The position numbers and the translations under genes were made by a program. Below are positions 41,575 through 49,500 of a DNA stretch of 64,000 nt, one piece after another. Position 1 is the stretch's first letter; each line of letters begins with the position of its first letter. Under the pieces are notes generated by a model. The model was not told the origin of the DNA and searched no databases. It saw only the letters and a list, made by a program, of their open reading frames with translations. The DNA comes from Atopostipes suicloacalis DSM 15692 (GTDB lineage Bacteria; Bacillota; Bacilli; Lactobacillales; Carnobacteriaceae_A), in NCBI RefSeq assembly GCF_900129085.1, contig NZ_FQUF01000006.1, positions 1-64,000 of the forward strand, given 5' to 3'.

Positions 41575-42693
41575 ATGAAGCAACAACTAAATAGTTTACA
41601 AGATTATATGATTTCAGAGAATATTGATGTGGTTTATTTAGATAATCCAAATGCGGTAGCTTATTTTACCAATTTTGAAAGTAATCCGCATGAACGAATC
41701 GTAGCTTATATTGTTACTCAGAAAGATCACTTTTTATTTGTCCCTGCTTTAGAAAAAGAAGAAGCAAAGAGTCAGTCGAATGTAGAAAATATTTATACTT
41801 ACAATGATGAAGAAAATCCTTGGAAGATTATTGCAAAAGAAACTTCTAAATTAGTGAATGAAATTAACTTCTTTTGTATAGATGAAACAACATTGACTGT
41901 TGAAAGATACAATAAACTTAGCCAAGCATTCTTAGATACTCAACAACCAGATCATACAATCTCTTCTGAAGATATTGGCTCCATCATCGACCAAATGCGT
42001 GTAGTAAAAACATCCAATGAAATTGATAAAATGATGGCTGCAGGTGAATTAGCGGATGAAGCTTTACAAATCGGAATTGATTCATTAGTTGAAGGGATTA
42101 CCGAACAAGAAGTTGCCGCAATAATTGATATGGAGATGAAAAAACGAGGCGTTTCAGAAATGAGTTTCTCTACTCTCGTCCTCTTTGGTGATCATGCAGC
42201 GAATCCGCATGGAAATCCTGGCGATCGCAAATTGAAACAAAATGAATTTGCCTTGTTTGATTTAGGGGTCATTTATAATGGTTACGCAAGTGATGCTACT
42301 CGAACGATTGCTTTTGGTGAAGTGAACGAAAAAGAAAAGGAAGTTTACGAAATCGTCTTAGAAGCGCAAAGAACGGCTCAAGAAGCGGTGAAACCTGGAA
42401 TGCGTGCAGGTGATCTTGATCAAATTGCACGTAAAGTCATTGAGGATGCAGGATATGGTGAATACTTTAATCATCGCTTAGGCCATGGAATCGGAAAAAC
42501 AGCCCATGAATTTCCAAGCATCCATGGTTCCAATGAAACGATATTAGAACCCGGCATGTGCTTCTCCATCGAGCCTGGAATTTATATTCCTGGCGAAGTC
42601 GGGGTTCGCGTTGAAGATTGTGTATATGTAACTGAGGATGGTTGCGAGCCATTTACACTCATGGATAAAGAATTGTATACATTAGTTAAATAA
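41575..42693 (+). CDS. pepQ: Xaa-Pro dipeptidase PepQ
   Basis: 372-residue M24 metallopeptidase splitting X-Pro dipeptides. N-terminal creatinase-like domain, then pita-bread catalytic domain with ligands in ALFDLGVIYNGYASDATRT (two Asp), GHGIGKTAHE (His), SIEPGIYIPG (Glu) and VRVEDC (Glu). GAAGGAG precedes ATG 41575. Divergent pairing with ccpA identifies it as PepQ rather than another aminopeptidase P; proline-peptide use is under CcpA control in other lactic acid bacteria. Confidence 0.93.
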   Translation: MKQQLNSLQDYMISENIDVVYLDNPNAVAYFTNFESNPHERIVAYIVTQKDHFLFVPALEKEEAKSQSNVENIYTYNDEENPWKIIAKETSKLVNEINFFCIDETTLTVERYNKLSQAFLDTQQPDHTISSEDIGSIIDQMRVVKTSNEIDKMMAAGELADEALQIGIDSLVEGITEQEVAAIIDMEMKKRGVSEMSFSTLVLFGDHAANPHGNPGDRKLKQNEFALFDLGVIYNGYASDATRTIAFGEVNEKEKEVYEIVLEAQRTAQEAVKPGMRAGDLDQIARKVIEDAGYGEYFNHRLGHGIGKTAHEFPSIHGSNETILEPGMCFSIEPGIYIPGEVGVRVEDCVYVTEDGCEPFTLMDKELYTLVK

Positions 42694-42744
42694 GTCTACT
42701 ATATTTATTATCCATTCCGTTAGTTTCTCAAATTAACGAAGAAT

Positions 42745-42800
42745 AAAAAGCACTTCATTTATCATGCAGAGTAAGCTCTGGGAAAAATGAAGTGCTTTTT
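42745..42800. terminator. Terminator of pepQ
   Basis: Perfect 16-bp arms aaaaagcacttcattt (42745-42760) and aaatgaagtgcttttt (42785-42800) with a 24-nt loop. Confidence 0.85.
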
Positions 42801-42852
42801 AATTTATGGATTAGCTTTCTTAATTGTAAGAGGTTCGTAAAAAATGAATTAG

Positions 42853-42957
42853 CTAATTAAAAATATGAAATAAAAATGGCGCAGCTAATATAGCAAGCGC
42901 ACCTATAAAACTTGCAAATAATATTTCAGTTACTTTTCTTCTGGTCTCTTCTTCCAT
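42853..42957 (-). CDS. Putative 34-residue single-span membrane protein
   Basis: Minus-strand reading frame of 34 codons: charged start MEEETRRKV, then a hydrophobic segment (about residues 10-32; ILFASFIGALAILAAPFLF) and a short tail HIFN. The composition looks like a real membrane peptide, but the ribosome-binding site is weak and no promoter is obvious. It lies between the pepQ terminator and the 41-bp repeat array. Confidence 0.4.
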   Translation of the reverse strand: MEEETRRKVTEILFASFIGALAILAAPFLFHIFN

Positions 42958-43064
42958 AAAACTTCGCTTTTCAAATTAAGTATAATGAAGCACTATTTTG
43001 ATGTTAAGTAAACTTGTCTTAAAGCAAAGCAAACTTGTTATTTTGAGTTTTAATTTCAAATAAC

Positions 43065-43351
43065 TTGACGCGAGAATCTTCTTGGTTAAAGACAATTCAT
43101 TTATCTTAACGTGAGAACACTCTTAGTTAAAGATAATCCACTTAACTTGACGTGAGACCCATCTAGCGTAAAGTTATTCCAGATATCTTGACGTGAGAAC
43201 ACTCTCAGTTAAAGATAATCCACTTAACTTGAAGGGAGATCCGTCTAGCGTAAAGTTATTTCAGATATCTTGACGTGAGAGCCTTCTTGATTAAAGACAA
43301 TCCATTTATCTTAACGTGAGAACCCTCTTAGTTAGAGATAATCCAAATATC
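43065..43351. repeat. Seven tandem 41-bp degenerate repeats
   Basis: Seven directly adjacent units, each exactly 41 bp: 43065, 43106, 43147, 43188, 43229, 43270 and 43311. Conserved blocks per unit are TTGACG (or TTAACG) at positions 1-6, GAGA at 8-11, and TAAAGA/TAAAGT near 23-28, ending in TATC or TAAC. Units 2 and 4 agree at 39 of 41 positions, 3 and 5 at 36, 1 and 6 at 36. The 41-bp period breaks any reading frame and stop codons occur in all frames, so the array is non-coding. Function is unknown. Confidence 0.9.
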
Positions 43352-43369
43352 TTTTATCAAAAAAAAGAC

Positions 43370-43418
43370 AAAAAATAAAACACCCTAAAAGAGTTTTTTT
43401 AAACTTCTCTTAGGATGC
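43370..43418 (-). terminator. Terminator of the acetoin reductase gene
   Basis: Arms 43381-43393 and 43407-43418 (caccctaaaagag / ctcttaggatgc, with mismatches and a bulge), T-rich on the minus strand. Confidence 0.7.
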
Positions 43419-43445
43419 TTTCAATAATAGGATTAAATGAAAATT

Positions 43446-44371
<926 letters not shown>

Positions 44372-44390
44372 AGCAAAGTTCTTTTATTTC

Positions 44391-44807
44391 TTAGCTTCTA
44401 TATTGATAAGTGTTATATTTTTGACCTTTATCATTATATTTGTCTTTTAAGGAATCTGTAGTTTCTTCAACTGCTTTTTCTGCTTTGTCTGCTTTTTTCT
44501 CGAATAATTTCTTTGTTTTGGAGACCACATCATCGGTTTTATCTCCAGCTAAGTTGAAATATTCAGAAGCAGATTTTTCTACATCATCTACCATCTGCGA
44601 ACCTTTTTGCTTTGCCGTATCTAAATAATCATCCGCTTGTTCAAGTGTCTTACTTGTTCCTTCGCTAATATCTTTTCGAAGATCTTTTCCGGATTTAGGT
44701 GCAAATAATAATGATGCAATAGCTGCAGCTGCAGCACCAACTACCGCTCCCATTATAAAGCCTTCTGCTCGGCTTTCATTTCTAATTTTATCAATCATTC
44801 TTGGCAC
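44391..44807 (-). CDS. YtxH-domain protein
   Basis: 138 aa. N-terminal membrane segment GFIMGAVVGAAAAAIASLLF (about residues 16-35) followed by the YtxH signature APKSGKDLRKDI and a long Lys/Asp/Glu-rich helix (about 45-125), likely coiled. Family members are general-stress-associated envelope proteins of unknown mechanism. It follows the DUF948 gene by 21 bp, a standard pairing in Bacillota (as in ytxG-ytxH). Confidence 0.88.
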   Translation of the reverse strand: MPRMIDKIRNESRAEGFIMGAVVGAAAAAIASLLFAPKSGKDLRKDISEGTSKTLEQADDYLDTAKQKGSQMVDDVEKSASEYFNLAGDKTDDVVSKTKKLFEKKADKAEKAVEETTDSLKDKYNDKGQKYNTYQYRS

Positions 44808-44828
44808 ACTCCTCTTTCAAAATGACTC

Positions 44829-45236
44829 TTAAAGTCTAGAGACTTTTTCTCCAACTTTTCGTGAAATACCGATTGTTGAACCTTTTTTTGCGCTTCCACT
44901 TAACTGAGTTGTTAAGTTTTTCGTTGCATTATTCAGTTCAGATACAGATAAACCTAAATCACCTACTGCTTTAAACAATGGATCGGTTAAACTCAATTTA
45001 CCATTGACGTCATTTAAAGTTGTATTGGATTTATTCAATAAACCCTCTACTTCAATCAATAAATGATCCGTATTCTTCGTTAGTACGGTGATCGTTTTGT
45101 TTACTTCGTCTATCGTAGTATTCAATTCTCCTATCACACTACCAGCTTTGAAAATAACTACTGCTAAGGAAATAGCAAGAATTGCAAATGCGATTGCGGC
45201 AATTAATCCAGCAATTTCTCCACCCGTTAAATTCAT
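44829..45236 (-). CDS. DUF948 (YtxG-like) membrane protein
   Basis: 135 aa. One N-terminal hydrophobic segment (GEIAGLIAAIAFAILAISLAVV, about residues 5-26) and a helical region with heptad-like ELNTTIDEVNKTI and LNNATKNLTTQL repeats; a basic C-terminus ends in VGEKVSRL. Resembles methyl-accepting-type coiled coils but lacks signalling motifs. Start ATG 45236; GTG 45245 lies within the SD region. Its own promoter is at 45273-45302. Confidence 0.88.
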   Translation of the reverse strand: MNLTGGEIAGLIAAIAFAILAISLAVVIFKAGSVIGELNTTIDEVNKTITVLTKNTDHLLIEVEGLLNKSNTTLNDVNGKLSLTDPLFKAVGDLGLSVSELNNATKNLTTQLSGSAKKGSTIGISRKVGEKVSRL

Positions 45237-45272
45237 ACTAATCACTCTCTCTTTTAATTAATTTCTACAGTT

Positions 45273-45302
45273 AGCATACCATTATATAATTGAGTTTTGC
45301 AA
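45273..45302 (-). promoter_or_regulatory. Promoter of the DUF948-YtxH unit
   Basis: Minus-strand TTGCAA (45297-45302) and TATGCT (45273-45278) with an 18-bp spacer. Confidence 0.55.
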
Positions 45303-45453
45303 ATTATACAGCATCAGAAGTGAAAAAACATTTCTTTAAAGAAGGATTTCAAAACTTTTTAAATTCTAAATTAGATTACTGCATTTAAAGATTATTATTG
45401 ATAGAATGAATAAAGAGATTCAATTATAAACGTTAACTATTGGAGTGTTGTAG

Positions 45454-46335
45454 ATGATGTATGTAGCAAGTACTTTAGAAGAATTAGATGAAGTTCCAAA
45501 TAAGACCTTTATTGAAAAATTAATTGCTTCATTTGATTGGGAAGATATTGTAAGAAAAGGAATTTTAATTTCTGTAAGATTACTTTTTACTTTATTCGTT
45601 TTCTTTGTCGTCAATCTTATCGCAAAATGGGCGATTGAAAAAGGCTTTAAACGATTCATAAAAAAAGAACATCAAGGATCTAATCGATATGAAACGATTT
45701 ATAGAGTCGTTAAAAATGTTTACCATACGGTTTTTTATTTCTTTTTGATCTATACCGTTTTAGAAATATTCAACTTTCCTGTAGGTACCTTACTAGCTAG
45801 TGCGGGAGTTGTTGGTTTGGCTGTATCTTTAGGAGCTCAAGGATTTGTTTCTGATTTGGTCAATGGTTTTACCATATTAAGCGGAAGACAATTGAATATT
45901 GGGGATGAGGTAGAAATTAATGATATCTCGGGAACCGTGATTAATATTGATTTGAGAAATGTTCAAGTCAAAGATTTTGATGGGACCATGCATTATATTC
46001 CAAACCGAGAAATTACCATTATTAGCAATCGCTCAAAAGGAGATATGCGAGCCATGGTGGATGTTCGTCTCTTTCCAGATACCGATGTAAATAAAGTACG
46101 AAAAGTTGTAAAAGATATGAATACTCAATTAGTCGCGGATTTTCCAGAAATTACAGTTCCTCCCAAAGAAATTCTCTTTGTTTCTAACGATAAAAATCAA
46201 TTAACAATGCGTGTCATTATGTATACAAAACCCGGCGCACAATATAATGTAATGTTTAAATTCTATGAAAGCTATGTTTATACATTATCTAATGCCGGCA
46301 TTGATTTACCATATGGAGATATCGATTTACAATAA
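45454..46335 (+). CDS. Small-conductance mechanosensitive channel (MscS family)
   Basis: 293 aa. Membrane spans at about residues 32-58 and 88-108, then the pore-lining TM3 with FPVGTLLASAGVVGLAVSLGAQ and the conserved FVSDLVNGFTILSGRQLNIGD turn (split around residue 128), followed by the beta and C-terminal domains. It opens on membrane tension to release osmolytes after downshock. GGAGTG precedes ATG 45454. It is monocistronic, with a terminator shared with the convergent cbpB-like gene. Confidence 0.92.
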   Translation: MMYVASTLEELDEVPNKTFIEKLIASFDWEDIVRKGILISVRLLFTLFVFFVVNLIAKWAIEKGFKRFIKKEHQGSNRYETIYRVVKNVYHTVFYFFLIYTVLEIFNFPVGTLLASAGVVGLAVSLGAQGFVSDLVNGFTILSGRQLNIGDEVEINDISGTVINIDLRNVQVKDFDGTMHYIPNREITIISNRSKGDMRAMVDVRLFPDTDVNKVRKVVKDMNTQLVADFPEITVPPKEILFVSNDKNQLTMRVIMYTKPGAQYNVMFKFYESYVYTLSNAGIDLPYGDIDLQ

Positions 46336-46344
46336 TAAATTCTA

Positions 46345-46380
46345 AAAGAATCCAGCATATCATTGTATGCTGGATTCTTT
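46345..46380. terminator. Bidirectional terminator between mscS and the CBS gene
   Basis: Perfect 15-bp arms aaagaatccagcata / tatgctggattcttt with a 6-nt loop. Confidence 0.85.
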
Positions 46381-46394
46381 CATCTTCTCTTCGA

Positions 46395-46874
46395 CTATAC
46401 TCTTTCTGCTTCTCGGTCTTTCACATCATAAACACGTTCAAAATTATGAACAATTCGATTGGTGCCCGTTAAAATTTCTTGACGAGTAATAATTCCAATG
46501 AGGACCTCGTCGTCATCAACAACCGAAATAAAGGCAGTATGTACCAACATTCTCAATATATCTTCCAATTCAAAATCCATGGTTACAACGGGGAAATCTG
46601 TATCCATAATTTCTTCTACTTTTATTTCTCCTAGCTTATCAAAGCGAACATCTTCAATATCCATTATAGCTTCTATAATAACAGGCATTGAAATCAGACC
46701 TTTTATTTTAGATTTTTCATCAATCACGGGAACTACTGAATATTTATTAGTTGTCATTAATAATAAAGCGTGATCTAAAGTATTAGACGTCCCAACTACG
46801 GCCACTTCATTTGCTGGTTTGACTAACGAATCCATATCTTCAATCAACATTTTTTCCATTCGTTTACTAATCAT
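46395..46874 (-). CDS. cbpB: CBS-pair protein, c-di-AMP-binding CbpB/DarB-like
   Basis: 159 aa made of two CBS motifs (about residues 25-75 and 92-140) and little else, the architecture of CbpB (Listeria) and DarB/YkuL (B. subtilis). Those proteins bind cyclic di-AMP and, when free, stimulate Rel and pyruvate carboxylase. Features TTNKYSVVPVID and HTAFISVVDDDE match typical CBS strands. I chose ATG 46874, 6-7 bp after AAAGGGAG. Ligand binding is inferred from family. Confidence 0.82.
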   Translation of the reverse strand: MISKRMEKMLIEDMDSLVKPANEVAVVGTSNTLDHALLLMTTNKYSVVPVIDEKSKIKGLISMPVIIEAIMDIEDVRFDKLGEIKVEEIMDTDFPVVTMDFELEDILRMLVHTAFISVVDDDEVLIGIITRQEILTGTNRIVHNFERVYDVKDREAERV

Positions 46875-46909
46875 TGTATTGCTCCCTTTCAAAACCTATA
46901 CCTAAAAAT

Positions 46910-47419
46910 TTAGTTTAATTTTTGAAATAGGTCTTCAATTTTATTATGATTCCAGTCATAAAAAGTTATATATTCATCCTCATTATTTTTTTCATAGATT
47001 GCATAAGAGCCTTCTCTAAGTGCTCCTCTAGGTTGTGTAATACTTCCAGGATTTATAAAATAGACACCCTGTTCTTTATCTACTTTTGCAATGTGTGTAT
47101 GTCCGTAAAATACAATACGTGCATTATTTTCTTTAGCTAATTCAGTTAAAGGTTCAAACGAGAATTTCACTTGATGTTGATGCCCATGGACAACAATAAA
47201 TTTTTCACCTTCAACGGTTTCCACGCGATAATCTGGAAATTCATTTCGATAATCCATATTTCCATTTACCGATTTAAACGTTTTCCATAAATGATGTGAA
47301 GATTTAAACTCCGAATCTCCACAATGGAACCAATAATCGACTTCATCTTTATATAGATGAATTAATTCCTCTAAACTACTTTCATCTCTGTGATTGTCAC
47401 TTACAACTAGTATTTTCAA
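46910..47419 (-). CDS. YfcE-type metallophosphoesterase (YsnB-like)
   Basis: 169-residue calcineurin-like phosphoesterase of the MJ0936/YfcE subgroup. Metal-ligand motifs: VVSDNHRD near the start, HCGDSE, GNMD, VHGHQH and YGHTH with INPGS. Substrate is unknown; some homologues hydrolyse phosphodiesters. It lies downstream of the XTP pyrophosphatase gene with a 33-bp gap, the racE-ysnA-ysnB order common in Bacillota. Confidence 0.9.
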   Translation of the reverse strand: MKILVVSDNHRDESSLEELIHLYKDEVDYWFHCGDSEFKSSHHLWKTFKSVNGNMDYRNEFPDYRVETVEGEKFIVVHGHQHQVKFSFEPLTELAKENNARIVFYGHTHIAKVDKEQGVYFINPGSITQPRGALREGSYAIYEKNNEDEYITFYDWNHNKIEDLFQKLN

Positions 47420-47452
47420 AACAAAATCTCCTTTACAGTAGATAGTTTCTCT

Positions 47453-48049
47453 TTACAACCATCCATCTAAATGTTCTTCTAATTGCTCAATCGCTTTAGC
47501 GCGGTGGCTGATTTTATTTTTTTCATCGTTACTTAATTCGCCCATTGACTTTTCTAAGTTTGGAACATAAAAAAGAGGATCATAACCAAAGCCATTGTCT
47601 CCTTTAGGCGCACACAAAATAAAACCTTCTACATTTCCCTCTACAAATAAAGGTTCTCTGTCAGGTCCTACCAATACTAACGTACAATGGAAGTTGGCTT
47701 TTCGTTCTTCTTTTGGAATATTTTCTAATTCTTTTAACAGCTTTTCATTATTTTTTTGGTCATTGCCATGTTCACCGGCATAACGTGCAGAATAAATGCC
47801 CGGTTCTCCATTTAACGCTTCGACTTCAAGTCCTGAATCATCCGCTAAGACAATCGTATTAAGTTCTTCAGAAATAGCTGCAGCTTTTTGTAGCGCATTT
47901 TCAGCGAATGTATTTCCAGTTTCTGGTATTTCTCCAATTTCTGGAAAATCATGAAGTGTTTTAACTTTATAACCATACGCATCAAATAAATTTTTAAATT
48001 CTTTTGCTTTTCCTATATTGTTTGTTGCAATAATAATTGTTTTATTCAT
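47453..48049 (-). CDS. rdgB: XTP/dITP pyrophosphatase (RdgB/YsnA)
   Basis: Removes deaminated purine nucleotides (dITP, XTP) from the pool. 198 aa with the family start IIIATNNIGKAKEFKNLF, active-site DDSGLEVEALNGEPGIYSAR (about residues 70-89), and the GFGYDPLF and SHRAKA motifs near the C-terminus. It overlaps the glutamate racemase stop by 4 bp (48046-48049), indicating translational coupling. Confidence 0.95.
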   Translation of the reverse strand: MNKTIIIATNNIGKAKEFKNLFDAYGYKVKTLHDFPEIGEIPETGNTFAENALQKAAAISEELNTIVLADDSGLEVEALNGEPGIYSARYAGEHGNDQKNNEKLLKELENIPKEERKANFHCTLVLVGPDREPLFVEGNVEGFILCAPKGDNGFGYDPLFYVPNLEKSMGELSNDEKNKISHRAKAIEQLEEHLDGWL

Positions 48050-48864
48050 TTATTTACTAGCTCCTTGAGTGGCAAATGTTCCACCCGGAAATTTTTATTG
48101 TCTAACCATTTTTTTGCCATTTCTTCAAATTTTTCTGCTAAACCTGTGGTATAAAAAATATGTTCTTTTGGTTGGCTCTCCTCTTCATTTAGTAGATTTT
48201 CTTTAATTAAAGTCTGCTGAACGAGGAGAGCTGTTTCAACACCAGGATTAATTAAGGTGACCTGCTCACCAAAATAATCTCGAATATAAGACTCTATCAA
48301 TGGAAAATGAGTACATCCTAAAATAAGAGTATCCATATCCACTCGATTAAAGGCTTTTAACGAGTTTTCAACGACTTCAGTGATTTCATTTGAATTTAAA
48401 TTATCTTCTTCTACAATTTTTACAAAAGGTTGACAAGCTACGCTTTTTATTAAAGTAGATTGGTTAAGTTGTTTAATTTTATTCTCGTATTCTTCGGAAT
48501 GGATGGTGCCTTTTGTACCAATTACACCAATTGTATTATTTTTCGTTGACTCTACGGCACTCTTACTCCCTGGCTCAATGACACCAATCACGGGAATATC
48601 TAATTCATTTTGTAATACATCTAGTGCTGCGGCTGTTGCAGTATTACAAGCAATGACTAATAATTTTATCTTTTTTGTTTGTAAGAAATTGGCTAGTTGT
48701 CGGCTGAAATTCCTTACTTCATTTAAAGGACGAGAGCCATAAGGATTTCTTGCGGTATCACCAATGAAGTAAAGCTGTTCGTTTGGTAATACTTTCATCA
48801 CTTCTTTAATGACACTGAGTCCTCCAACTCCAGAGTCAATAAATCCTATTGGTTGATTGTTCAT
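48046..48864 (-). CDS. racE: Glutamate racemase
   Basis: Supplies D-glutamate for peptidoglycan. 272 aa; two catalytic Cys in VIACNTATAAALD and LILGCTHFPL, with the partnering Asp in FIDSGVGGLSV near the start and the Glu-rich active-site helix after it. ATG 48864 is preceded by GGGGTG; the longer frame from 48879 is not supported. First gene of the racE-rdgB-phosphoesterase cluster. Confidence 0.95.
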   Translation of the reverse strand: MNNQPIGFIDSGVGGLSVIKEVMKVLPNEQLYFIGDTARNPYGSRPLNEVRNFSRQLANFLQTKKIKLLVIACNTATAAALDVLQNELDIPVIGVIEPGSKSAVESTKNNTIGVIGTKGTIHSEEYENKIKQLNQSTLIKSVACQPFVKIVEEDNLNSNEITEVVENSLKAFNRVDMDTLILGCTHFPLIESYIRDYFGEQVTLINPGVETALLVQQTLIKENLLNEEESQPKEHIFYTTGLAEKFEEMAKKWLDNKNFRVEHLPLKELVNK

Positions 48865-49036
48865 GTTGCACCCCATCACTTTATAATCTAATCTATCAAA
48901 ATATGTAGTCTTATTTTACCAAAAATAGAGTGAAATAGAAATCGAACCAGCGTTTTTAAACAAATATTCGCATGAATTTCATTGAAAATTAGCTATCTCT
49001 TAAAGAATATTTCATCGTATTTCTTCATTTCACAAA

Positions 49037-49080
49037 AAGAAAGACCATATATGAAGATATCCATACATGGTCTTTTATAG
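49037..49080 (-). terminator. Terminator of trxA
   Basis: Arms 49040-49053 and 49062-49075 (aaagaccatatatg / catacatggtcttt, one mismatch); T-rich tail on the minus strand. Confidence 0.75.
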
Positions 49081-49088
49081 CTATTCAA

Positions 49089-49400
49089 TTAATTGTATTG
49101 GCTTAGTACTTCTTCGATTTGTTCTCTTGAATGTAAACCAATTAGTGTATCGACAACTTCCCCATCTTTTTTAACGAGTAAAGTAGGAATACTCATAATT
49201 CCAAATTGTCTAGCTGTTTCAGGGTTCGCATCCACATCAATTTTATAATAGTTGACTGAACCATCTGAATCTTCAGCCATTTCATCTAGAATAGGTGATT
49301 GCATTTTACATGGTCCACACCATTCTGCCCAAAAATCTGTAATTGAAACACCTGAAGCTGTTTCTTGTTCAAAAGTTGTGTCTGTAACTTCTTTCATCAT
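49089..49400 (-). CDS. trxA: Thioredoxin
   Basis: Small disulfide reductase, about 103 aa. Active site WCGPC (residues 27-31 from the first ATG) and the cis-Pro loop MSIPTLLVKKDG. Two adjacent ATGs (49400, 49397) are possible starts. It lies downstream of mutS2 with a 100-bp gap and has its own terminator. Confidence 0.95.
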   Translation of the reverse strand: MMKEVTDTTFEQETASGVSITDFWAEWCGPCKMQSPILDEMAEDSDGSVNYYKIDVDANPETARQFGIMSIPTLLVKKDGEVVDTLIGLHSREQIEEVLSQYN

Positions 49401-49500
49401 AATAAATCCCCCTAAAAGAATATGTTAAATTGTTTTTTTACTCAACAAATAGTGTAGCACGAAATATTTATTATTACCATCAATCTGTTTCAGACGAAAG

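Larger units (their letters stand above)
42958..43445. other. Gene-free interval holding the repeat array
   Basis: Apart from the 41-bp array (43065-43351) and the reductase terminator (43370-43418), this region has no credible coding frame. The 41 bp before unit 1 (from 43024) resembles the unit only at its 3' end and may be a decayed copy. Confidence 0.7.

Noticed and set aside
41465-41650. Small minus-strand ORF overlapping the pepQ start
   Set aside because: Composition is not gene-like and it covers the ccpA-pepQ control region.
43065-43351. CRISPR array
   Set aside because: Units are directly adjacent with no unique spacers, are degenerate, and no cas gene is present in the window.
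43065-43351. Coding repeat like the autolysin repeats
   Set aside because: 41 is not divisible by three and stop codons occur in all frames on both strands.
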